10,414 nt of DNA from DATIXD01 sp035518875. GTDB taxonomy: Bacteria; Pseudomonadota; Gammaproteobacteria; Methylococcales; Methylococcaceae. A program made the translations under genes and the position numbers. The notes under the pieces were generated by a model. The model worked only from the letters and a program-made list of their open reading frames with translations. It had not been told where the DNA came from and made no database searches. The DNA lies in NCBI GenBank assembly GCA_035518875.1, contig DATIXD010000248.1, positions 1 through 10,414 of the forward strand. The letters are read 5' to 3'. Each line of letters starts with the position of its first letter. Positions within the stretch are counted from its first letter, which is position 1. This document shows, piece after piece, positions 1 through 5,701 of the stretch.

Positions 1-360
1 GAGGCCGCGGTAACCGCCCTGCAGTGCCTCGATCTGCAACTCGCCCGCCTGATTCCTGTCATCCTTGATGCCCAAGGCACCTTGATGATCACGGCCGATC
101 ACGGCAATGCCGACGAGATGTATGAACTCGACAAAAAAGGCAATGTGAAGAAAGACGCCGAGGGGCGCACCAAGGCCAAGACCTCCCACACACTCAACCC
201 GGTCCCGTTTGTGCTCGTTTCGGCGGAGGCGAATCCGGGTTACCGGCTGCGGCAGGATCTGGCCACGCCCGGTTTGTCCAACGTGGCCGCGACGATTCTG
301 AACCTGCTCGGTTTCGAAGCCCCAGCCGATTACGATCCCAGTCTCATCGAACCTGACTGA
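1..360 (+). CDS. gpmI: 2,3-bisphosphoglycerate-independent phosphoglycerate mutase, C-terminal part (5' end outside window)
   Basis: The frame is open from base 1 and ends in TGA at 358-360, so only the last 119 residues are present. The enzyme interconverts 3- and 2-phosphoglycerate in cytosolic glycolysis/gluconeogenesis using two Mn ions and no bisphosphoglycerate cofactor. The family's metal-binding motif ADHGNAD is at bases 94-114, and the second histidine motif TSHTLNPVPF follows at about 181-210; both contribute conserved metal ligands of the alkaline-phosphatase-like fold. The stretch between them, rich in Lys, Asp and Glu (about 121-180), is longer than in the Bacillus-type enzyme and suggests the ~550-residue form. 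The end (SNVAATILNLLGFEAP) is typical of the family. No hairpin terminator is evident after the stop. Family assignment is firm; everything upstream of base 1 is unseen. Confidence 0.95.
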   Translation, partial: EAAVTALQCLDLQLARLIPVILDAQGTLMITADHGNADEMYELDKKGNVKKDAEGRTKAKTSHTLNPVPFVLVSAEANPGYRLRQDLATPGLSNVAATILNLLGFEAPADYDPSLIEPD

Positions 361-472
361 GCAGGTGACCTCCTCGCTAGTGCGTTAATCCTCTTTTCCT
401 CTGTTGACTACCTTAAAAATGCTGCAAACTGAGGACTGGTGGGGGCTTGGAGCAGAAGAGGAGGCTCACCCA

Positions 473-661
473 ATGGGTGAATTGGAATTTGAGCAAAAAG
501 CGTTGGTAAAAGCGGTCGATCAGGCGCTTCTCGACCAGGTTCGAGAAGGGATCGAGTTGCGTCTTACCACACCCGGTGGCCGGTTTCACGTCCGCTGGGA
601 CGAAGGCGGTAGCGCTACCGCCTTGGGGCAGTTGGCCTTCTTCGCGGAGTTTTTGGAGGTT
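473..661 (+). pseudogene. 5' remnant of an IS4-type transposase gene, truncated
   Basis: The ATG at 473 is preceded by a strong AGAGGAGG ribosome site at about 457-464. About 62 codons can be read, including the segments LTTPGGRFHVRWDEGG and TALGQLAFFAEFLE. From memory this resembles the N-terminus of IS4-type DDE transposases ('WD...TALGQLAFFAEFLE..GLF'), which should continue for several hundred residues. Here the similarity stops at about 661, where antisense ppsA sequence begins; the reading frame runs on meaninglessly to 754. An in-frame start also exists at 404, but it has no ribosome site. The catalytic domain is absent, so this is a dead 5' fragment. No matching 3' end or terminal repeat is visible. 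Family assignment is tentative; truncation is well supported by the ppsA junction. Confidence 0.55.
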
Positions 662-666
662 TTATT

Positions 667-795
667 GACCCCTCCCGCGGTCAGCTCCCGGTACATCTCC
701 CCCAGCGAGGCGTTCTTGCCGCCCACCAGGGGCACGTCGTCGATGCTTAACTGAGAGAACCAGCGGATAAATCGTGTCGTTTTTTTCTCTGTCAT
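667..795 (-). pseudogene. ppsA: Phosphoenolpyruvate synthase, N-terminal remnant (43 codons)
   Basis: On the minus strand an ATG at 795, preceded by GGAGG five bases upstream, starts a peptide containing FSQLSIDDVPLVGGKNASLG and EMYRELTAGGV. This is the start of the ATP-binding domain of PEP synthase, which makes PEP from pyruvate and ATP in gluconeogenesis (family normally ~790-800 residues). The conserved continuation after 'GGV' (VPNGFA-like) is missing; sequence past 667 belongs to the transposase remnant on the other strand. The native ribosome site and start survive, but more than 90% of the gene is gone. Either an IS-mediated deletion removed the rest or this is a displaced 5' copy. 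The usual divergent partner ppsR is not seen beside it. Confidence 0.85.
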
Positions 796-886
796 GGAAG
801 CCTCCGTTACGTATCTTTCGTTGGTATTCCTGGTGGCGGTATCAGCCGCGTCTCCTGGGGCGAGTGAATTTCCATTATGCTAACGG

Positions 887-1123
887 TCATGTTCCCGATA
901 GAGCAAACTGCCATCGTTTTGTTGAAAAAAGTTTCAGGCAGTGAGCGAACAGGCTTCGCGAATTGACCCAGCCGATACCTTCATCGAGTTGCTTTTTTAG
1001 CTGCGCAACTTTGGTTTCCAGAGGCACTTCCTTTTCGCCTTAGTCGGTTCCCTCCTGAGTGACGAAAGCCTCGATAACGCCGCGCAGGGCCTCGGGACTC
1101 AGAAGGTGATGGGGAATAATCAT
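887..1123 (-). pseudogene. yheU: YheU-like UPF0270 protein, interrupted by an in-frame TAA
   Basis: From an ATG at 1123 the minus strand reads MIIPHHLLSPEALRGVIEAF, then VTQEGTD, a TAA stop at 1040-1042, then in the same frame GEKEVPLETKVAQLKKQLDE and on to TGA at 887-889. UPF0270 members such as E. coli YheU (about 72 residues) have the layout 'IP...LSPE.L..LIE.FV.REGTDYGE.E..LE.KVA.VK.QL', so the stop sits exactly where the conserved Tyr of GTDYGE should be; TAC/TAT to TAA is a single change. The last ~25 codons do not match the usual C-terminus well. The function of the family is unknown. It lies 77 bp downstream of another decayed minus-strand gene, probably once the same transcript. Sequencing error at the stop cannot be excluded. 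Confidence 0.8.
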
Positions 1124-1200
1124 GTCGGGGTAAGCCTGCCGGTCGCTAAACCAACTCCACGGTCATATTGAAGGCGGGTGTTCTCGTATTCGCCTTCGTC

Positions 1201-1517
1201 TCAATGCTCGATTTCCAATGGCTCTTGGACCATATCCCAGACCATTTCACTGTAGATGATCTCGAACCATTCCCGGAACAGCTTGAGCGTTCGCCTTTTC
1301 GGCCATAGCTCTTGATCGGTGAGCTAATCCCTTAGCGTGCTCGAAAAAGACGCGCCAACGCTTCCACCCACTGAATAGCCTCTTCTGTTGCCCCAATCAC
1401 GGAATCGTCAGGGATCAGGAACGCATCGCTGTCCTTTTGGAACTCGGCCAAGGTGAGCGATTCATTCGGTTTCGAATCGGCTTCCATCAGCCAGTTGAGG
1501 AAGGGTTGCTTTGGCAA
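1201..1517 (-). pseudogene. Conserved hypothetical protein, frameshifted
   Basis: The first part (1517-1332, minus) encodes LTLAEFQKDSDAFLIPDD and EEAIQWVEALARLFRAR, then a stop. In a different frame from 1317 to the TGA at 1201 the strand encodes DQELWPKRRTLKLFREWFEI and SEMVWDMVQEPLEIEH. Together these resemble, from memory, a small (~110-140 residue) acidic conserved hypothetical protein with an 'IPDD...A..WV..N...LF...L..W..D..LWPK.RT...F.EWF......MV.D' pattern. The two halves are separated by a frame change at about 1318-1334, and the 'EL.GW..D'-like linker appears to be lost, so a short deletion is likely. The frame stays open after 1201 (DEGEYENTR), so that stop may itself be secondary. 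The start codon is uncertain (TTG at 1517 or ATG at 1487). No function can be assigned. Confidence 0.6.
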
Positions 1518-1889
1518 CGCATGACCACCTGGCTGCGATTCAGAGTGAAGCGAGGGGAATCGGACAGGTTCAAAGCTTCGAAGGACCTTGGTTTCATCAA
1601 GGTTGAACGATGGAACGACAAACTTTTATATACTTACGGGGTCTGGGCCACCACATCGAGGGTCCAGAGTGGTACGCGCCACATAGGCTATTTTGCCCCG
1701 AGGAACCGCCACAATGCAGGCACTACAGGCTTGGCGAAAAAAACGGAACACCACGAAATCGGCCCTTAGCCGTTTGTCATATGAGCCGAAAAGACGCCTC
1801 TCTCATCTTGTCGCCACGACCACGCTCTGGCTGGTTGCACGCCACATTGGCGGCCATTTGGGGAAAGGGCTTCGCGCCTTGGCCAACGC
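1518..1889. other. Intergenic stretch without a supportable gene
   Basis: Both strands contain overlapping short open frames, but none has a ribosome site or a recognisable motif. On the minus strand 1518-1620 reads open in the same frame as the decayed gene at 1201-1517 (segment ETKVLRSFEPVRFPSLHSES), so that gene may once have extended further upstream; this is not enough to call. No tRNA-like fold, terminal inverted repeat or clear promoter was seen. Confidence 0.4.
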
Positions 1890-2108
1890 CTATGCTCCGC
1901 CTGCGGCCACACCGAAAGCATTATCCTTCAAGCTGCGATCGATTCGAAGGCTGTGGGGATCAACTCTGACCATCGGTATTCGGTTGAAGTGGTGAGCCAG
2001 CCACCGCGTCATTTCCGGGTAAATCGGATTTTTCGTCGGCCAAAGAAAATAGTTGCGCTTTAGCCATTCAGGCGACATTTCCCTAACGGAATAGCGTCTG
2101 CCACGCAT
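1890..2108 (-). CDS. Small hypothetical protein (72 residues)
   Basis: I do not recognise this family. The ATG at 2108 is preceded by AAGGGG at a normal distance (five bases), a believable ribosome site. The product is basic and aromatic-rich at its N-terminus (RRYSVREMSPEWLKRNYFLW), with a middle part containing NPIYPEMTRWLAHHF and a C-terminal part VRVDPHSLRIDRSL. There is no signal peptide or membrane segment. It is divergent from rdgC, with 46 bp between the two starts, so both promoters must share that gap. The C-terminal tail (NAFGVAAGGA) looks random and the frame resumes after the TAG, so a truncated, decayed 3' end is possible. Confidence rests on the ribosome site and the protein-like composition only. 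Confidence 0.4.
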   Translation of the reverse strand: MRGRRYSVREMSPEWLKRNYFLWPTKNPIYPEMTRWLAHHFNRIPMVRVDPHSLRIDRSLKDNAFGVAAGGA

Positions 2109-2154
2109 GTTATCCCCTTAACACCTTACAAAGGTATTTGGAGAACCATCCCGC

Positions 2155-3063
2155 ATGTTTTTCAAGAACGCCATCGCCTGTCGTTTCAGCCAACCCGTGA
2201 CTCTCACCCCTGATGAACTCGAAGCCAAACTGGCGACGCTGCCATTCCGCCATTGTGGGCAGCTTGAACAAATGACGGTGGGCTTCACGCCACCCTTAGG
2301 GCGTCATTCCGAGCAACTGGTCCACACCAACAAAGGCCGCTTGATGATCTGTGCCACCCGAGAAGATCGCATACTCCCTTCCTCGGTGGTGAATGAACGG
2401 CTTGCGGAAATAGTTGAAGGTATTGAGGTATCCGGGAATCGGAAGGTTGGCCGCAAGGAAAAGAAGGAAATTCAGGAGAAAGTGGTACTGGAATTGCTAC
2501 CCCGAGCCTTTGCCAAATCGTCTTCCACCTATGCCTACATCGATACTCGCAAAGGTTGGTTGATTGTCGATGCATCCAGCGCGAATAAGGCCGAAGAGGT
2601 TGTCAGTCTGATCCGCAAAGCGGTGGAATCCCTACCGGTGGCTCGACCGGTCACTGCAGTTGCGCCGGCCTTCGCGATGACACAGTGGATCGCCAACCAG
2701 GAATCGCCAGAACATTTTGTCGTTGGCGAGGAATGCAGTTTCGTCGATCCCAAGAACGGCGCGTTAGTCCGTTGCAAAGGCAAAGACCTTGGTTCCGCCG
2801 AAGTGCGCAACCACATCGAAACTGGGATGCAGGTTTCTCCGTTAGCGCTGACCTGGGAAGATAGAATCAGTTTTTCATTGGATGCCAGCTTAGCTATCCG
2901 CAAAATAAAGTACCTTGAGGGTGTGATGGAGGCTGCCGCCGAAATTGATGCGGAGGATATAGCTCAACGCTTCGATGCGGATTTCCACATTATGGCCGCT
3001 GAACTGGCCGGGCTTCTCGACAATCTGATCGAAGCCTTCGGTGGTGAGAAAAACGAGCAGTGA
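2155..3063 (+). CDS. rdgC: Recombination-associated protein RdgC
   Basis: The 302-residue length matches the family (E. coli 303), and landmarks lie in order: MFFKNAIACRFSQPV at the N-terminus, FTPPLGRHSEQLVHTNKGRL near residues 43-62, LLPRAFAKSSSTYAYIDT near 112-130, the 'LP..R' region near 160, and SLDASLAIRKIKYLEG then QRFDADFHIMAAEL near the end. RdgC forms a ring-shaped dimer that binds double-stranded DNA without sequence specificity and antagonises RecA filament functions; it sits on the nucleoid. The start has GGAG ten bases upstream (2140-2143). Upstream is a short divergent gap. Downstream, an IS1380 element begins seven bases after the stop, so the coding sequence is intact but anything once co-transcribed behind it is cut off. 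No frameshifts or missing blocks were seen. Confidence 0.96.
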   Translation: MFFKNAIACRFSQPVTLTPDELEAKLATLPFRHCGQLEQMTVGFTPPLGRHSEQLVHTNKGRLMICATREDRILPSSVVNERLAEIVEGIEVSGNRKVGRKEKKEIQEKVVLELLPRAFAKSSSTYAYIDTRKGWLIVDASSANKAEEVVSLIRKAVESLPVARPVTAVAPAFAMTQWIANQESPEHFVVGEECSFVDPKNGALVRCKGKDLGSAEVRNHIETGMQVSPLALTWEDRISFSLDASLAIRKIKYLEGVMEAAAEIDAEDIAQRFDADFHIMAAELAGLLDNLIEAFGGEKNEQ

Positions 3064-3070
3064 TTCTTAG

Positions 3071-3086
3071 CCCGGATTATTCATAA
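3071..3086 (+). repeat. Left terminal inverted repeat of the IS1380 element
   Basis: CCCGGATTATTCATAA follows directly after the TTAG duplication and pairs with the right end at 12 of 16 positions. The mismatches are internal (positions 4, 5, 8 and 9), leaving the outer CCC and the inner TTCATAA conserved. Confidence 0.85.
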
Positions 3087-3168
3087 AAAGGGGCGATCCT
3101 TGTTTAAGTCATTGATATAATAACTATTAGTCCAATAGCACTGCGGAAGAAGCTAAACGAGGTCGCCC

Positions 3169-4566
3169 ATGCATTATGCTACTCAACTCTCCCTCCGCTT
3201 TCCTCCCGTCGAAGGCCTCACGGTCCGTGGGGCGTTCGACGGCGGCGCCCTGTCATCGGACTTCGGCCCCCTGTTGCTGCGCGGCATTGACCGACAAATC
3301 GGACTGACGGAGCGCTTGGCGAACGCTTTCCGGGACCTTCGTCACCCCTCCTACATCGATCATCCGATCCGGGCGCTGTTTGCCCAGCGTACCTATCAGG
3401 TCGCCTGTGCCTATGAGGATGGCAACGACGCCAATGCCTTGCGCACCGATCCGCTGTTCAAGCTCGGCCTGGAACGTAAGCCACTGGATGAGGCGACCGA
3501 CCTGGCCAGCGCACCGACCTTTTCCCGCTTGGAAAATGCCGCCACGCCCCAGGATATCTACCGGATGGCCCAGGCTTTCGTGGACCAGTTCATCGCCAGT
3601 TACGCCCAACCGCCCGCGGTGATGGTGCTGGACATGGATCACTCCGAAGACGCTGCCCATGGGCAACAGGAGCAACTCTTTTACAATCATCACTACGGCA
3701 GTTACTGCTATCTGCCTTTGTTCATCTTCGAAGGCCTCTCGGGCAAACTGATCACCGCCGCTTTGCGTCCCGGCAAACGCCCGACCGGCGCGCAGAACGC
3801 CGCGATCCTCAAGCGGGTGCTGAGACGCCTGCGCGCCGCCTGGCCGAAAACCCACCTCATCCTGCGTGGCGACGGCCATTTCGACAACCCCGAGTTGATG
3901 CAACTGGCGCTGGATACGCCCAACACCGACTTCATCTTCGGCCTGGCCGGCAACGCCGTCCTCTCGCCCTTGGCCAGGCCATTGCTGGCGCAGACCCGCC
4001 AACTGCACGCCACGCACTGCCAACTGGCGCAGCGGAATCACCAGGCAGAGCCGTCCGCCACGCGCACCTACCACGACCTGGACTACCGCGCGAAGACTTG
4101 GCCGAAAGCGTTCCGCGTCGTCCTCAAGGCGGAAGTCATGGCGCTGGGCGACAATCCCCGCTTCGTCGTCACTACACTGGACCTACCCAGTCCCGAGAGC
4201 CTCTGCCGGGACCTCTATTGTGCCCGCGGCCAGGATGAAAACTGGATCAAGATGATCAAGAACGATCTGGCCAGTGACCGCACTTCCGATCACCGCTTCC
4301 TGGCCAATCACCTGCGCCTGTTCCTCTCTTGCGCCGCTTATGTGCTCCACCATGGGCTGAGAACCGAAGTCCTGGTCCATACCGAACTCGCCCAAGCCCA
4401 GCCGGCCACGGTGATTCTGAAACTGTTCAAAATCGCCGTGCGCGTCGTGCAGTATAAAGACCGCATCAAATTGCACCTGCCCAGTAGTTGCCCAGTCAAG
4501 CACTTGCTGCACCGCGTCACCGAAATCCTGTTCCAGGCCCGCGAACCGGTCTGGAACACTTCCTAA
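3169..4566 (+). CDS. IS1380-family DDE transposase
   Basis: This 465-residue protein has the family's usual length and architecture. It carries out cut-and-paste or copy movement of its own element. The N-terminal signature VRGAFDGGALSSDFGPLLLR corresponds to the IS1380 '..GG.LSSD.G.LLLR' block. Candidate catalytic acids lie in LDMDHSEDAAHGQQE (D155/D157), ILRGDGHFDNPELM (D235) and QDENWIKMIKNDLASDR (E357), the last followed by DHRFLANHLRLFL as in other members. HHYGSYCYLPLFIF after the first Asp is another family hallmark. ATG at 3169 is chosen because it opens the conserved N-terminus; GAGGT at 3158-3162 is a modest ribosome site. No frameshift or stop is present, so the transposase should be functional. 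Confidence 0.95.
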   Translation: MHYATQLSLRFPPVEGLTVRGAFDGGALSSDFGPLLLRGIDRQIGLTERLANAFRDLRHPSYIDHPIRALFAQRTYQVACAYEDGNDANALRTDPLFKLGLERKPLDEATDLASAPTFSRLENAATPQDIYRMAQAFVDQFIASYAQPPAVMVLDMDHSEDAAHGQQEQLFYNHHYGSYCYLPLFIFEGLSGKLITAALRPGKRPTGAQNAAILKRVLRRLRAAWPKTHLILRGDGHFDNPELMQLALDTPNTDFIFGLAGNAVLSPLARPLLAQTRQLHATHCQLAQRNHQAEPSATRTYHDLDYRAKTWPKAFRVVLKAEVMALGDNPRFVVTTLDLPSPESLCRDLYCARGQDENWIKMIKNDLASDRTSDHRFLANHLRLFLSCAAYVLHHGLRTEVLVHTELAQAQPATVILKLFKIAVRVVQYKDRIKLHLPSSCPVKHLLHRVTEILFQAREPVWNTS

Positions 4567-4785
4567 CCTCCGACTTCGCTCCCTCGCCGCCACCGCTGCA
4601 GGTCCCGCGACTCCCTGGGAAGGCCCCCGCTCGCCTAGCGCTCCAAATTTCGCCACGCTGCCCACCTCCCGCACCCTTTCGACCCGCAAGAAACCGCTCC
4701 CGACGACTCCTTCAGGGCCCCGCGAAGGCCTCCGTCAGGCCGCCACATACGAAATAGACCAGTCGTCTTGCTCTAACAGCCCAGT

Positions 4786-4801
4786 TTATGAAACATTTGG
4801 G
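4786..4801 (-). repeat. Right terminal inverted repeat of the IS1380 element
   Basis: TTATGAAACATTTGGG ends the element and is followed by the second TTAG copy (4802-4805). It is the imperfect reverse complement of 3071-3086. Confidence 0.85.
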
Positions 4802-4854
4802 TTAGCTGCCGTCTGAAAACTAGCGCTGGAGTGGGCAGTTTGGGAGGCCGCGGC

Positions 4855-5302
4855 ATGAACAACAAACTGATCAGTTTCAGCCAAACGGGAAAACCGGCCT
4901 TGACCAAAAGCGCTGATGGCAGCGTGACCATCTCGATCCCGATCTCAATCAAGCGCCGCAGCGGGCGGACGATCATGAGGTCACCGGGTGGCGTGGCGGT
5001 CAATCCGAACCGAGTGGATCAGGACAACACGCCCCTGCAACTCGCCTTGGCTCGTGGTCACCGGTGGCTCCGGATGTTGGAAGATGGCAAGGTGCATTGT
5101 TGCGAGAGATCGCCGAGAAGGAAAAGGTCGACAATAGCTACGTGTCGCGGATGGTGAACTTGACACTGTTGGCCCCGGATATTGTCGCTGCGATTCTGAA
5201 TGACCAGTTGCCGGAAGGCATCTCACTCTTCGATCTGGCAGTCGATGTGCCAGCGGGGTGGGGGAGCAGCGAAGGTGGTTAGCCATGATTGCGTTGCATT
5301 AA
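4855..5302 (+). pseudogene. Small helix-turn-helix protein gene, broken by two frameshifts
   Basis: The ATG at 4855 has GGGAGG seven bases upstream. The first frame encodes MNNKLISFSQTGKPALTKSA, a basic patch SIPISIKRRSGR, and LQLALARGHRWLRMLEDGK (to about 5092). The frame then shifts by -1 and continues LREIAEKEKVDNSYVSRMVN, LTLLAPDIVAAILND and GISLFDLAVDVPAGW. The 'SLREIAEKE.V..SYVSR...L.LLAP.I..AIL' part is a ParB-like helix-turn-helix, and from memory the layout matches a small protein often encoded directly after serine recombinase genes; no recombinase is present here. A second shift near 5262 is shown by the duplicate 3' end at 8811-8894, which reads GEQRRWLAMIAL in frame. Without the IS, this gene would start about 60 bp after rdgC. 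Two separate 1-base losses explain it; sequencing error is possible. Confidence 0.75.
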
Positions 5303-5564
5303 ACCGCGTTGTCTTGGCGTATCCCTTTTTGGTACCGTCCTATTGCAGCTTGTCCCAAGGACCGCTGCGCCTAACGGCGTTCCGGGCGTCACACGGCCGA
5401 CAGCCTCTACTGACGGTGATTGGTTTCCCGAATCATTATCTCATCCTTTCGCAATAGGTTCCTTTAGGGCGCTAGCATTACGTTGGGCGAGATGATCGAT
5501 CAGCTGGTCTAGGCTACCGCGGGCAACTTCGTTCATGAAACTGGTACGGTAGTTTTGCAGCAGA
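5229..5564 (+). repeat. Direct repeat, copy 1 (~336 bp), left boundary of the fbp-cfa block
   Basis: This stretch matches 8811-9140 with about 29 substitutions and two small gaps (5 bp and 1 bp) by manual alignment, i.e. roughly 90% identity. It contains the 3' end of the helix-turn-helix gene (plus strand), a ~140-bp convergent intergenic part, and the last 40 codons of mlaC (minus strand). Its left side continues into the helix-turn-helix gene; its right side (from 5565) is unrelated to mlaC. The left boundary is uncertain by about 15 bases. Confidence 0.93.
5441..5563 (-). pseudogene. mlaC 3' remnant (duplicated C-terminus)
   Basis: From 5563 down to TGA at 5441 the minus strand encodes LLQNYRTSFMNEVARGSLDQ and then LIDHLAQRNASALKEPIAKG. 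It differs from the full mlaC at 9017 in one residue (Thr for Ala), with the other base changes silent, and the stop codon is retained. No start codon or N-terminal part precedes it: similarity ends abruptly at 5564. The near absence of amino-acid change suggests that the divergence between the two copies built up while both sequences were under selection, for example in two strains, before they met here. Confidence 0.88.
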
Positions 5565-5701
5565 AAGCCGCTCGTACAGGCTTACCCCGAATTCAATGTT
5601 TTCGAAAACGGGCATCGTCAGAGCCCTCGAATCCCTGGTGTTGAGCCTTTGTGACCCCATGTGGCCGAGCCAGCATCTGCTGAACGACGGGTTTTCACGG
5701 A

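Larger units (their letters stand above)
3067..4805 (+). mobile_element. Complete IS1380-family insertion sequence with TTAG target duplication
   Basis: The element spans 3071-4801 (1731 bp); the outer four bases on each side (3067-3070 and 4802-4805) are the same TTAG and read as a target-site duplication. The ends are imperfect inverted repeats: left CCCGGATTATTCATAA, right (reverse complement) CCCAAATGTTTCATAA, 12 of 16 identical. One full-length transposase lies inside. Size, 4-bp duplication, CC-starting ends and the transposase type all agree with the IS1380 family. A TATAAT at 3116-3121 could be part of the transposase promoter, but no good -35 lies at the right distance. The ~235-bp tail after the transposase (4567-4801) is C-rich and shows no gene. 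Intact ends, duplication and open frame point to a recent insertion that may still be mobile. Confidence 0.93.

Noticed and set aside
1123..1137. A 14-base match between the minus strand near 1123-1137 and the plus strand near 5577-5590 (CAGGCTTACCCCGA)
   Set aside because: A single match of this length is expected by chance at about this frequency in a 10-kb window searched on both strands; no flanking similarity.
1437..1995. Three overlapping plus-strand open frames
   Set aside because: They overlap each other, are antisense to the decayed gene at 1201-1517 and/or the small minus gene, and show no motif or ribosome site.
3116..3121. Perfect TATAAT upstream of the IS1380 transposase
   Set aside because: No acceptable -35 sits 16-18 bases upstream (TTGTTT at 3100 leaves only 10 bases), so it is mentioned with the IS but not called as a promoter.
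3253..4074. Minus-strand open frame (273 codons) inside the IS1380 transposase
   Set aside because: Antisense shadow with no family features; the plus-strand transposase is complete and motif-rich.
5598..5609. Perfect 12-base palindrome GTTTTCGAAAAC
   Set aside because: It lies in the 137-bp gap between the mlaC remnant and fbp and could be an operator, but it is isolated, has no partner copy in the window and is not positioned at a gene start.
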